In this document: in pieces, positions 9,554-18,474 of the stretch
How positions within the stretch are numbered: the stretch's first letter is position 1
Layout: every line of letters begins with the position of its first letter
NCBI GenBank assembly: GCA_028288725.1
Contig: JAQGIC010000003.1
Location: 1 to 64,000, forward strand
Reading direction: 5' to 3'
Source of the DNA: Rhodospirillales bacterium
GTDB lineage: Bacteria; Pseudomonadota; Alphaproteobacteria; ATCC43930; CGMCC-115725
Length of the DNA: 64,000 nt
Program-made: the position numbers and the translations under genes
Notes under the pieces: generated by a model
Told to the model about the DNA's origin: nothing
Seen by the model: the letters and a program-made list of their open reading frames with translations, nothing else
The model's database searches: none

Positions 9554-10420
9554 GCCGGCAGATTTGACAGCAACCAGGCACGGAAGGTCTGCATGGCCGG
9601 GGTGAATGCGTCTGGATTTGAGCGCGGTCAGCCAATAGGTGCCGGCCGTGATTTCCCAGGCGAACGGCCGGACCAGGCGGCCCTGGTCCAGATCGCGGCT
9701 GAACATCAGGGTCGGCACCAGTGCCACGCCCAGGCCCTGGGCCGCCGCCTCGGCCATGGCGATCGAGCTGTCGAAGATCGTGCCGCGCGGGCTTGGGATG
9801 TCGAGGCCGGCGACAGCGAACCAGCGGGCCCATTCGTCCGCCCGGTACGAGCGCAGCAGCAGTTCGCGTGCGAGATCGCCGGGCTGCCTCAGGCGGGCTG
9901 CGACCTCGGGTGCTGCGACCGGCGACAGGGGGGCCGCGATGAGCGGTGTCGCGACGGCGCCGTGCCAGGAGCCGTCGCCGAAGCGGATGGCATAATCGAG
10001 CCCCTCGCCGGCCAGATCGACGCGGTTGTTGTTGGTCAGCAGCCGCAGATCGACATAGGGATGGGCGGCGCGAAACGCCGGCAGCCGGGGCAGCAGCCAG
10101 CCGAGCGCGAAGGTGCCGACCGCGCCCACCGTGACCACTTCCCGGAAATGGCCATTCTCGAAACGGTCGAGCGTCGCCTGGATCCGGTCGAAGGATTCCT
10201 CCAGCACCGGGATCAGGGCCTGGCCCTCGTCGGTCAGGGCCAAGCCGCGCGGCAACCGCCGAAACAGGCGGACACCCAAGATTTCCTCAAGGCTCTTGAT
10301 CTGATGGCTGACCGCCGCCTGGGTCACGCACAGCTCCAGCCCCGCCTTGGTGAAGCTGAGATGGCGGGCCGACGCCTCGAACGCCCGAAGTGCATTGAGC
10401 GGCACTTGAGATCGCAGCAT
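9550..10420 (-). CDS. LysR family regulator (GcvA/AmpR type), apparent 1-nt frameshift near 9599-9602
   Basis: LNALRAFEASARHLSFTKAGLELCVTQAAVSHQIKSLE; family C-terminus AMQTFRAWLLSNLPA* is present in the adjacent frame, ending 9550. Confidence 0.85.
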
Positions 10421-10522
10421 GTCGCCTCACAAAATTTTCTAATGGGTCATCCGATTTATGATCATTTGTCAAGCGACCCGCCGCCGCGCGAACTTGCCGC
10501 CATCATCGAGGGGGAGGGGCGA
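10421..10522. promoter_or_regulatory. Shared divergent promoter region between the LysR gene and beta-lactamase
   Basis: 102-bp divergent intergenic, locally AT-rich (ATTTTCTAATGGGTCATCCGATTTATGATCAT). Confidence 0.55.
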
Positions 10523-11395
10523 ATGATCACGAGGCGTCGCATGCTGCAGGGCGTGGCGTTGGCCGGTTTGGGCCTGGCGCCGGGCGCCCGCGCCGCCGGC
10601 GGCATCGGCACGCTCGGGCCGAAGCTGGCCGCGATCGAGGCCGGCGGCGGCGGACGGCTGGGCGTCGCGATCCTGGACACGGCGACCGGCGCCCGCTGCG
10701 GCTATCGCGCCGACGAGCGATTTGCGATGTGCAGCACGTTCAAGCTGCTGGCGGCCGGCGCGATCCTGGCGCGGGTCGACGGCGGTCACGAGCGGCTGGA
10801 CCGGCGCGTGCGGTTTTCGGCGGACAAGCTGGTCGCCTATTCGCCGGTCACCAAGCCGCATGCCGGCGGTGCCGGCATGACCCTGGCCGAGCTGTGCGAC
10901 GCGGCGCTCACCTATAGCGACAATACGGCGGCCAACCTGCTGCTGGCGGCGCTGGGCGGCCCGACCGCCATTACCGCCTATGCCCGCACGCTGGGCGATC
11001 GCGCGACCCGGCTGGACCGGATCGAACCGGAGCTCAACCAGGCGACGCCCGGCGATCCGCGCGACGTGACCACGCCGGCCGCCATGCTGGGCAACCTGCG
11101 CCGGTTGACCCTGCGCGATGCGTTGACGCCGGCCTCGCGCGATCAACTTACCCGCTGGCTCCTCGCCAACAGGACCGGCGACGCGCGGCTGCGCGCCGAC
11201 CTGCCGGCCGGTTGGCGCGTCGGCGACAAGACGGGCTCGGGCGGCCATGGCTCGACCAACGACGTCGGCCTGCTCTGGCCGTCCGACCGCGCCCCGATCC
11301 TGGTCTCGGTCTATCTGACCCAGACCGACGCGCCGCCCGAGCGGCGCGACGCCACCTTGGCCGCGGTCGGCCGGGCGATCGCGGACGCGGTTTGA
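10523..11395 (+). CDS. Class A beta-lactamase with Tat-like signal peptide
   Basis: CSTFK (SxxK), YSDNTAAN (SDN), EPELNQ (Glu166 region), DKTGSG (KTG); N-terminal TRRRMLQG. Confidence 0.93.
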   Translation: MITRRRMLQGVALAGLGLAPGARAAGGIGTLGPKLAAIEAGGGGRLGVAILDTATGARCGYRADERFAMCSTFKLLAAGAILARVDGGHERLDRRVRFSADKLVAYSPVTKPHAGGAGMTLAELCDAALTYSDNTAANLLLAALGGPTAITAYARTLGDRATRLDRIEPELNQATPGDPRDVTTPAAMLGNLRRLTLRDALTPASRDQLTRWLLANRTGDARLRADLPAGWRVGDKTGSGGHGSTNDVGLLWPSDRAPILVSVYLTQTDAPPERRDATLAAVGRAIADAV

Positions 11396-11405
11396 TGGGG
11401 CGGGT

Positions 11406-11843
11406 TTAGAGTTTCCGACCGGCGATCAACCCGGCGATGAGGGCGGCGAGCGCCACCGTGATGGTGCTCGGCGGCTCGATGCCGGCGCCCAGTTTGCGGC
11501 CGGCCTGACCGGCGAGCGCGCTCAGATCGCCGGCGACGGTCGCGGCGGCATCGGCCACGGGGCGACGGACGGTGCGGGTTCCGGACTTGCGAAAGGTGAC
11601 GGCGATCAGGATCGCAGCCAGCAGGATCATCGCGGCGCCGACGACGGCGGCCGCCCCCGCCGGTGTCAGATAGGGCGTCAGCGCCAGCACGACCGCATAG
11701 AGCACGAACAACAGTCCCGCCAGCCCGACGAACAGTGCGGCCAGCACGACGGCGCCGATGCCGGCTGCCCGCCGGGCGCGCTGACCGGCCTCGCGTTCGA
11801 CGAGGGCCAAAACCACGCGCGCCGCGACGAGCATGCCGCCCAT
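11406..11843 (-). CDS. Phage holin family-like (DUF1469) membrane protein
   Basis: Two long TM helices; overlaps and follows the DUF883 gene. Confidence 0.7.
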   Translation of the reverse strand: MGGMLVAARVVLALVEREAGQRARRAAGIGAVVLAALFVGLAGLLFVLYAVVLALTPYLTPAGAAAVVGAAMILLAAILIAVTFRKSGTRTVRRPVADAAATVAGDLSALAGQAGRKLGAGIEPPSTITVALAALIAGLIAGRKL

Positions 11844-12154
11844 CAGTTGCGGCTCCGGCTCAGCAGGCCGACGATCAGGCCGATGCCCAATGCGGTCAGC
11901 ACCGAGGTCGTCGGATTGCGCTCGATCGTGTGGTTGAGCTCCTCGCTCAATCCCTTGGCGCGGGCGCCGGCCTGGCCCAGCACTTCGCGGCTCTCGTTAT
12001 ACAGATCGACGACCACGTCCTCGACCTTGCTGCGGGCTTGGCTGGCCTCGAGCTTGACCAGATCGGCGACCGCGGCGGTCAAGCGCGCGATGTCCTGCTT
12101 AAGGACGTTGATCTCGTCGGAAACCGCGGCTTCCTTCACTTTGGTGTCGCTCAT
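11843..12154 (-). CDS. DUF883 family (ElaB/YqjD-like) protein
   Basis: Helical N-terminus and C-terminal NPTTSVLTALGIGLIVGLLSRSRN. Confidence 0.85.
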   Translation of the reverse strand: MSDTKVKEAAVSDEINVLKQDIARLTAAVADLVKLEASQARSKVEDVVVDLYNESREVLGQAGARAKGLSEELNHTIERNPTTSVLTALGIGLIVGLLSRSRN

Positions 12155-12298
12155 GGGCTTATCCTTTCATCTCGTCGGGGATCGACCCTGGGAAGGGCAC
12201 AAGCCTTTAACGCGCAAGAGATGAAAACGGTTCGATAACGCGGGTGAAAGACAAGCGGCTCTTGAGCTTGGTGGTGCGGTTTGATCTGCCTTGAGCGA

Positions 12299-13114
12299 TC
12301 AGCCGAAGCGGTAGCCAGAAACCGCCTTGCCGAAGACATGGTCGCTGTAGGCCTGGACGCCGATATCGGCCCCCGCAGCGCCGGCGGCGACCATCAGCGG
12401 CAAGAGATGCTCCTCGCGCGGGTGGCTCGTCCGGGCTCCGGGGGCGGCGGCCCAGGCGGTCAGCGCCGCATCGCGCCGGGCCGGATCGGCCTCGGTCACG
12501 GCGGCGGTCAACCAGCGGTCGAACGCCTCGGCCTCGGCCACGACACGAGGATCCTCGGTGAAGAAGCCGCGCAGATTGTGGAAGCTCAAGCCGCTGCCGA
12601 CGATCAGCACGCCCTCGTCGCGCAGCGGCTCCAGCGCCCGGCCGATGGCCAGATGGGCGGCGGGATCGAGCGAACTGGCGAGCGACAGCTGGACCACCGG
12701 AATATCGGCGTCCGGATAGATCAGCAGGAAGGGGACGAAGACGCCATGGTCGAAGCCGCGCGCCTCGTCCGCGGCGCTGGGAATGCCGGCCTGGTCCAGG
12801 CGCAGGCGGATTTCGGCCGCGAGCCTGGGCGCGCCCGGCGCCGGATAGCGCAGCTGATAGGTATGGGGCGGGAAGCCGTAATAATCATAGATCAGCGACG
12901 GGGCCGCGCCGGACGTCACCGTCGGCCGGCTCTCTTCCCAATGGCCCGAGATGATCAGGATGGCGCGGGGGCGCTGGCCGATATCCGCCGCGATGCCGCG
13001 CAGGTAATCGCCCATGGACTTCCACGGGTCGGGCATGCCGCGCGGCGGCTCCATGAAAAAGCAGGGCCCGCCGCCGTGGGGGATGAACAGGGTCGGTAGG
13101 CGCGGCTCGCTCAT
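12299..13114 (-). CDS. Class III extradiol (DODA-type) ring-opening dioxygenase
   Basis: LFIPHGGGPCFFM, ILIISGHWEE, DHGVFVPFLLIYPDADIPVVQLSL. Confidence 0.9.
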   Translation of the reverse strand: MSEPRLPTLFIPHGGGPCFFMEPPRGMPDPWKSMGDYLRGIAADIGQRPRAILIISGHWEESRPTVTSGAAPSLIYDYYGFPPHTYQLRYPAPGAPRLAAEIRLRLDQAGIPSAADEARGFDHGVFVPFLLIYPDADIPVVQLSLASSLDPAAHLAIGRALEPLRDEGVLIVGSGLSFHNLRGFFTEDPRVVAEAEAFDRWLTAAVTEADPARRDAALTAWAAAPGARTSHPREEHLLPLMVAAGAAGADIGVQAYSDHVFGKAVSGYRFG

Positions 13115-13119
13115 TTGTC

Positions 13120-13683
13120 TCAACTCCCGGACTTGGTGGCGACCAGGTTGATATCGACGCCGACGTCGAGGGCGACCCATTCGCCGGTGGCCCAGACGCC
13201 CTGCCCGACGCCGAAGCCGGTGCGGACCAGAGAGAGATGGCCCTTGGCGGCGGCCTTGTCACCCGTGACCGCGAGGGTAAACGGCAGCACGACATCCTTG
13301 GCCATGCCGCGGATGGTGAGCCGGCCCGGCGCCTCATAGGCGTCGCCGCCCTTCGCGACGAAGCCGGTCGCCTCGAAGCTTGCCCCGGGAAACGCCTTCA
13401 CGTCGAACCATTCGGCCTGGGGCAGTGCGCTGTCGCGCTGGGTATCGCCGGTCTTGGCGCTGGCCAGATCGATCGTCACCTTGGCATGGCCGGCCTCCGG
13501 ATGCGCCGGGTCGAACGCGATCTCGGCGGTCCATTTGCCGAAACTGCCCTGGAACGGCGCGCCGTTCTGAACGCCGGAGAAACCCAGGCGGCTCTTCGTC
13601 GGATCGACGGCCCAGTCGGACGCCAGAGCCGGGGTGGCCAGCAGCGACAGGGCTGCCAGCAGGGCAAAGCTTTTCATGATCAT
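13120..13683 (-). CDS. YceI family protein
   Basis: Signal peptide, DWAVDPTKSRLGFSGVQNGAPFQGSFGKWTAEIAFDP; ATGA overlap with upstream b561 gene. Confidence 0.9.
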   Translation of the reverse strand: MIMKSFALLAALSLLATPALASDWAVDPTKSRLGFSGVQNGAPFQGSFGKWTAEIAFDPAHPEAGHAKVTIDLASAKTGDTQRDSALPQAEWFDVKAFPGASFEATGFVAKGGDAYEAPGRLTIRGMAKDVVLPFTLAVTGDKAAAKGHLSLVRTGFGVGQGVWATGEWVALDVGVDINLVATKSGS

Positions 13684-14324
13684 GGTTCCTTGGTCGCCCG
13701 GCGACCGAACGGCAGCATGCGGCCCAGAATGCCGTCGCGCAGAATGAAGTGATGGCGCAATGCGGCACCCGCATGCAGCACCGCCATCCCGGTCAGCACC
13801 CAGGCGAGCTTGCCATGGATGAATTTCACCACCGCCTCGACCCCCGCCTTGTCGGCGAGGCCGGAAAACACCGGCAGATGCGGCCAGGGCACCAGGCCAT
13901 AGAGCACGGTCGGCAGGTTGAACGGCGAGACCGAGACCAGCGCCCAGCCGCTCAGCGGGATGATCAGCATCAGGAGATAGAGCAGCCCGTGCGTGCTCTC
14001 GGCCGCGGCTTTTTCGAGCGGCGGCATGGCGGGCAGCGGCGGCGCCTTGTGCGTCAGCCGCCACAGGACGCGCAGGAGAACCGCCAGCAGCACGGTGATG
14101 CCGATCGACTTATGTAACTGGTACAGCTGGAATTTCGCCATGGGCGCCAGACCCAGGTGGGTCATGGCGAGCCCCATGGCGATCAGCACCAGGATGCCCA
14201 GCGCGATCACCCAATGCAGGATGATCGCCACGGCGTCGTACCGGCTTCGGACGATCGCCACGGCGTCGTACCGGTTTCGGACGATCGCCACCGAATGGTG
14301 CCGCATGATGGCCGTTCCCTTCAT
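13680..14324 (-). CDS. Cytochrome b561 family protein
   Basis: AIILHWVIALGILVLIAMGLAMTHL, LYQLHKSIGITVLLAVLLRVLWRLTH. Confidence 0.92.
   Translation of the reverse strand: MKGTAIMRHHSVAIVRNRYDAVAIVRSRYDAVAIILHWVIALGILVLIAMGLAMTHLGLAPMAKFQLYQLHKSIGITVLLAVLLRVLWRLTHKAPPLPAMPPLEKAAAESTHGLLYLLMLIIPLSGWALVSVSPFNLPTVLYGLVPWPHLPVFSGLADKAGVEAVVKFIHGKLAWVLTGMAVLHAGAALRHHFILRDGILGRMLPFGRRATKEP
14223..14290. repeat. 30-bp tandem repeat (2.3 copies) inside the 5' end of the b561 CDS
   Basis: GATCGCCACGGCGTCGTACCGGCTTCGGAC repeated with one mismatch; encodes AIVRNRYDAV/AIVRSRYDAV. Confidence 0.95.
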
Positions 14325-14331
14325 GGTCGAC

Positions 14332-14443
14332 CTAGAGCTGATCCGATCAAACCGGCTCGGTTTGATCGGTGAATCAGTCTCTAAATATTTGATTTGGACT
14401 GCGATTCAGATATGAGGCCGAGCAGGCCTTATATCATCGCGCT
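14332..14443. repeat. CTAG-bounded three-hairpin element, long copy
   Basis: CTAGAGCTGATCCGATCAAACCGGCTCGGTTTGATCGG...GATATGAGGCCGAGCAGGCCTTATATCATCGCGCT. Confidence 0.93.
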
Positions 14444-15052
14444 TCAGTTGTGCTCGAAACCGGCGCTGATGATCAGGTCGACGTCGTCGCCGATCAGCGG
14501 CAGATAGGTCTTCACGCCGAAGTCGCTGCGCTTGATCTGGCCGCTGACCTCGAAGCCGGCGGTGTATTTCTTGTCCAGCACATTGACGCCGGCGCCGTTG
14601 AACTTGACCGCGAGCGTCACCGGCTTGGTCACGCCGTGGAACGTCAGGCTGCCGGTCACCTTGGCGGTGCCTTTGCCGGTGGGCGCGACCTTGTCGGCCT
14701 TGAAGATGATTTCCGGGAACTGGGTCGCGTCGAACCACTTGTCGCCCTTCAGCTCGCCATCGACCGTGGTGTTGCTGGTCGAAAGCGAGGCCACCGGAAT
14801 GTGAATTTCGAGCGTGCTCTTGGCCGGGGCCTTCGGGTCGAGGTTCAGGCTGCCCGAGACGTTCGAGAATTCGCCGTACCAGGTGGTGAAGCCCAGATGC
14901 GAGACGCTGAACAGCACGCGCGTGTGATAGGGCTCGACGCTATAGGCACCGGCCTCGGTCGCAGCGGCATCATGGCTGACGGTCTGGGCCTGGGCGGATG
15001 CGGCGAGGAGCAGGGCGGCGGAAAAGGCGATCGGAAACAGCTTGCGGAACAT
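14444..15052 (-). CDS. YceI family protein (second paralog)
   Basis: Signal peptide; YSVEPYHTRVLFSVSHLGFTTWYGEFSNVSGSLNLD. Confidence 0.93.
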   Translation of the reverse strand: MFRKLFPIAFSAALLLAASAQAQTVSHDAAATEAGAYSVEPYHTRVLFSVSHLGFTTWYGEFSNVSGSLNLDPKAPAKSTLEIHIPVASLSTSNTTVDGELKGDKWFDATQFPEIIFKADKVAPTGKGTAKVTGSLTFHGVTKPVTLAVKFNGAGVNVLDKKYTAGFEVSGQIKRSDFGVKTYLPLIGDDVDLIISAGFEHN

Positions 15053-15174
15053 GGGACGCGGTCTTTCTTGGAGAGAGGCCCGAACCATCGGGCTGGAATG
15101 CCCAAACAGATAGGTGTGTCGATTCTCCAGAAAAACCGATAAAGTTTTGATGTTCTCTATCGGAAAGTTAGATC

Positions 15175-16110
15175 ATGGCGCAGCCAGCCCCCTCGTTCGA
15201 TCAGTTGCAAGTCATGCTGGCCGTGGTCGAGGCCGGCAGTTTCTCGGGTGCGGCCCGGCGGCTGAACAGGGCCCAATCGGCCATCACCTACGCGATCCAG
15301 CGCCTGGAGGAGCAGTTGGGCATGCCGCTGTTCGACCGGGCTGCGTACCGCCCGACGCTGACCGACGCGGGCCGCACCTTGCTGCCGCGCGCGCGCCTGA
15401 TCGCCGAGGAGATGCATGCGCTCGTAGACCATGCCCAGGGCATTGCCGCCGGGCTGGAGCCGGAACTGACGCTGGTCGTCGATGCGATGTTCCCGATGTG
15501 CGTGCTGGTCGATGCGCTGCGCACGTTCGGCGCGCGCTTTCCCTCGGTGCCGCCGCGGATCTATGTCGAATCGCTCGGCGCCACGGCGGAGCTGGTGCTG
15601 AACGGCACCTGCGCGATCGGCCTCATGGCGTCGTTCAGCAGCGACTTCGAACCGCTGCAGCGCCATCCGCTGTGGGACATCACCTTGGTTCCGGTCGCGG
15701 CGCCATCGCATCCGCTCAGCAAGATCGTGGGGCCGGTGCCGCGCGACGAAGTGCGCCGCCATGTCCAGCTCGTGCTGTCCGACCGGTCGAGCCTGTCCGG
15801 GACCCGCGATCATGGGGTGCTGTCGTCGCAGACCTGGCGCCTGGCCGATCTGGGGGCCAAGCACGCCATGCTGGCCGCCGGCCTCGGCTGGGGCAGCATG
15901 CCGGCGCATCTGGTCGCCGACGATCTCGATGCCGGCCGCTTGCGCCAGATCCATATCGAAACCGAAACCGGCAGCGAGAAGCCGATCGTCCTGCCGCTCT
16001 GCACCGGCTATCGCCGCGACCGCCCGCCCGGGCCGGCGGGGCGCTGGCTGCTGGAGCATCTGGCGCAGATGATGGAGACTGGCCCGGACGCGGCCCGCTC
16101 GGTCGCTTGA
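15175..16110 (+). CDS. LysR family transcriptional regulator
   Basis: HTH MLAVVEAGSFSGAARRLNRAQSAITYAIQRLEEQLGMPLFDR. Confidence 0.95.
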   Translation: MAQPAPSFDQLQVMLAVVEAGSFSGAARRLNRAQSAITYAIQRLEEQLGMPLFDRAAYRPTLTDAGRTLLPRARLIAEEMHALVDHAQGIAAGLEPELTLVVDAMFPMCVLVDALRTFGARFPSVPPRIYVESLGATAELVLNGTCAIGLMASFSSDFEPLQRHPLWDITLVPVAAPSHPLSKIVGPVPRDEVRRHVQLVLSDRSSLSGTRDHGVLSSQTWRLADLGAKHAMLAAGLGWGSMPAHLVADDLDAGRLRQIHIETETGSEKPIVLPLCTGYRRDRPPGPAGRWLLEHLAQMMETGPDAARSVA

Positions 16111-16129
16111 CCCTTGAGGAGGACGGCCC

Positions 16130-16513
16130 ATGAGTTTTTCGACCGATGCCGTGATCGAGACGATCCGGGAGATGTATGCCGCGGCGGCGATCAATGACGA
16201 GGCCAGCCTCCGCGCGATTTTCACCGATGATTTCTATGCCTTCGACGGCGGCAAGCGGTTCGACGGCATGGAGCTGCCTGCGCTGCTCAAGGCCGCACAC
16301 GCGGCCGGCAAGCGCTTCGTCTGGACGGTCAGCGAGCCCGACGTCTGGGTGGCTCAGAACTGCGCCTCGATCGCCTATGTCAACCGCGGCTCGATCAGCG
16401 ACGCGGCCGGGACCGTGCCGGTGACATGGCTCGAATCCGCGGTTCTCCGGTTCGACGGCAGCCGCTGGCGCATCCAGTTCTTCCATTCGACGCGGGTGCC
16501 GACGGCGGCTTAG
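16130..16513 (+). CDS. SnoaL/NTF2-like (DUF4440-type) protein
   Basis: DEASLRAIFTDDFYAFDGGKRFDGMEL...WLESAVLRFDGSRWRIQFFHST. Confidence 0.8.
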   Translation: MSFSTDAVIETIREMYAAAAINDEASLRAIFTDDFYAFDGGKRFDGMELPALLKAAHAAGKRFVWTVSEPDVWVAQNCASIAYVNRGSISDAAGTVPVTWLESAVLRFDGSRWRIQFFHSTRVPTAA

Positions 16514-16549
16514 ACGATCTCGAACAGGCCCGCGGCCCCCTGCCGCCCC

Positions 16550-18187
16550 TCAGCCGGCCTTCGCGCGCGCCTCGTCGACCAGCGGCTTCTTCCACAGCTT
16601 GCCCACGGCCGTCTTCGGCAAGGCGTCGCGCAGTTCGATCGCGGTCGGCAGTTCGTGTTTGCCGATCTTGTCGGCGAGGAAGGTCCTGAGCTCTTCCAGA
16701 CCCAGCGGCGGGGCGCCGGCGCGCAGCTTGATGAAGGCCTTGGCGCTTTCGCCGCGATAGGCGTCGGGGATGCCGATCACGATCACCTCCTCGACCGAGG
16801 GATGCTCGTAGATCGCCTCTTCGATCAGGCGCGGATAGACGTTGTAGCCGCCGCTGAGGATCATGTCCTTCTTGCGGTCGACGATGAACAGGAAGCCGTC
16901 CTCGTCCAGATAGCCGATGTCGCCGGTGCGGAAATAGCCGTCGACGAAGGCGTTCGCCGTCTCTTCGGGCTGCTTGTAATAGCCCTTGGTGACGTTCTTG
17001 CCCCTGATGCAGATCTCGCCCTTCTCAGTCGGCGGCTGCTTCCGGCCAGGGTCCTCCAGATCGCGGATCTCGATCATCACGCCGGGCAGCGGCAGGCCGG
17101 CGGACCCCAGCTTGCGGTTGCCGGGCGGCGTGACCGTGCCGGCGGGGGAGGTCTCGCTCATGCCCCAGCCTTCGAGCAGCAACTTGTGGGCGACCCCCTC
17201 GAACTCGTCGCGCAGTTCCATCGGCAGCGGGGCGCCGCCGGTGTTGCAGAAATGGAAGCAGCTGAAATCGACGTCTTTGGCGCGGGGGTGGGACGCGATC
17301 GCCCGGAACATGGTCGGCACGCCCGAGAACATGCTGGGTCGCTCGCGCTGGATCGTGTCCAGGATGTCGTCGGTGTCCCAGCGTGCCTTCAGGATCAGCC
17401 GATAGCCGTTGCGCAGGCCCCGGAGCAGCAGGGTGTTGAGCGCGTAGATATGGAACAGCGGCAGGACGACCAGCACGCTTTCCTCGCCGGCCTTGAGGCC
17501 GATGCTCTTGGCCCCGCCCCAGGCGTCATAACTCGAGACCGAGGCGGTCAGGTTGGCGTGGGTCAGCATCGCCGCCTTGGGCAGGCCGGTCGTGCCGCCG
17601 GTGAATTGCAGCACGGCCAGATCGTCGACGTTTGCCTTGGGCCAGGCGCCGGGCGCGGGGCGGGCCGGATCGAGCAGCACGCGGAACGGAATTCGTTCGG
17701 CGGGGTCGGTCGGGATCAGGGGCGGGGCGACCGGCGCCATGTCCTCCGGCGTCGCCACCATGATGCGCAGATTGGGGCCGGCCGGCGGCAGCTTCTGATC
17801 GAGCCCGACGAAGCTCACCACCAGGCTGACGTCGGCCAGCTCGATCTTATGGGCGAGTTCGCGCTCGGCATCCAGCGGCGACAGGTTGGCGACGACGCCG
17901 CCGGCCCGCTGCACGCCATAGAAGGCGATCGGATAATGCGGCGTGTTGGGCAGGTGCAGCGCCACATGGACGCCGGGCTTGACCCCCAGCGCCGCAAAGC
18001 CGCGCGCCGCGCGCTCGACCAGCGCGTCGAAGGTGCGGAAATCGAGCTTTATCGGCCCGAATTCCAGGAAACTTTTGGTGCCCCAGCGTGTCACGGCTTG
18101 TGTCAGCTCGTCGCTCAGCGTCGCCGTCTTGATCTCGGCATGCCAATCGAAGTCGGGCGGATAGGATTTCTCCCAAAGTTCAGCCAT
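16550..18187 (-). CDS. Long-chain-fatty-acid--CoA ligase (AMP-binding)
   Basis: LQFTGGTTGLPKAAMLTHANL; GWGMSETSPAGT; YFRTGDIGYLDEDGFLFIVDRKKDMILSGGYNVYP. Confidence 0.95.
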   Translation of the reverse strand: MAELWEKSYPPDFDWHAEIKTATLSDELTQAVTRWGTKSFLEFGPIKLDFRTFDALVERAARGFAALGVKPGVHVALHLPNTPHYPIAFYGVQRAGGVVANLSPLDAERELAHKIELADVSLVVSFVGLDQKLPPAGPNLRIMVATPEDMAPVAPPLIPTDPAERIPFRVLLDPARPAPGAWPKANVDDLAVLQFTGGTTGLPKAAMLTHANLTASVSSYDAWGGAKSIGLKAGEESVLVVLPLFHIYALNTLLLRGLRNGYRLILKARWDTDDILDTIQRERPSMFSGVPTMFRAIASHPRAKDVDFSCFHFCNTGGAPLPMELRDEFEGVAHKLLLEGWGMSETSPAGTVTPPGNRKLGSAGLPLPGVMIEIRDLEDPGRKQPPTEKGEICIRGKNVTKGYYKQPEETANAFVDGYFRTGDIGYLDEDGFLFIVDRKKDMILSGGYNVYPRLIEEAIYEHPSVEEVIVIGIPDAYRGESAKAFIKLRAGAPPLGLEELRTFLADKIGKHELPTAIELRDALPKTAVGKLWKKPLVDEARAKAG

Positions 18188-18474
18188 CGCGCGCTTCGTC
18201 CTCCCTCAAACCGGCGTCCCCTCTAGACAAGGGTGGTTCTGCTGCCGGTGCGGGCGGAACGGTCGCCTCCGCCATCGCAGGTGTCAAGCCATCGGCGCCG
18301 AAACCGCGGCCGGCGCAGCAACCTGACGACGGAACCGCCAGCCGATGAAAAATCGCCATGTCATCATGCTCGACCCCTTGGCCGGATCGCGCTACAGACA
18401 CGGGCGAGCGGCCTTGCCCGATGCCCGGGTGGGGCGCGTCGGAAAGATCGCCGGTAGGGCGCAGCATCCATCCC

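Noticed and set aside
11406-11843. Holin-like gene as prophage evidence
   Set aside because: DUF1469-type proteins commonly pair with DUF883 in chromosomes; no lysis, capsid or integrase genes nearby.
14223-14290. Tandem repeats as a CRISPR
   Set aside because: Direct head-to-tail repeat with no spacers, inside a CDS.
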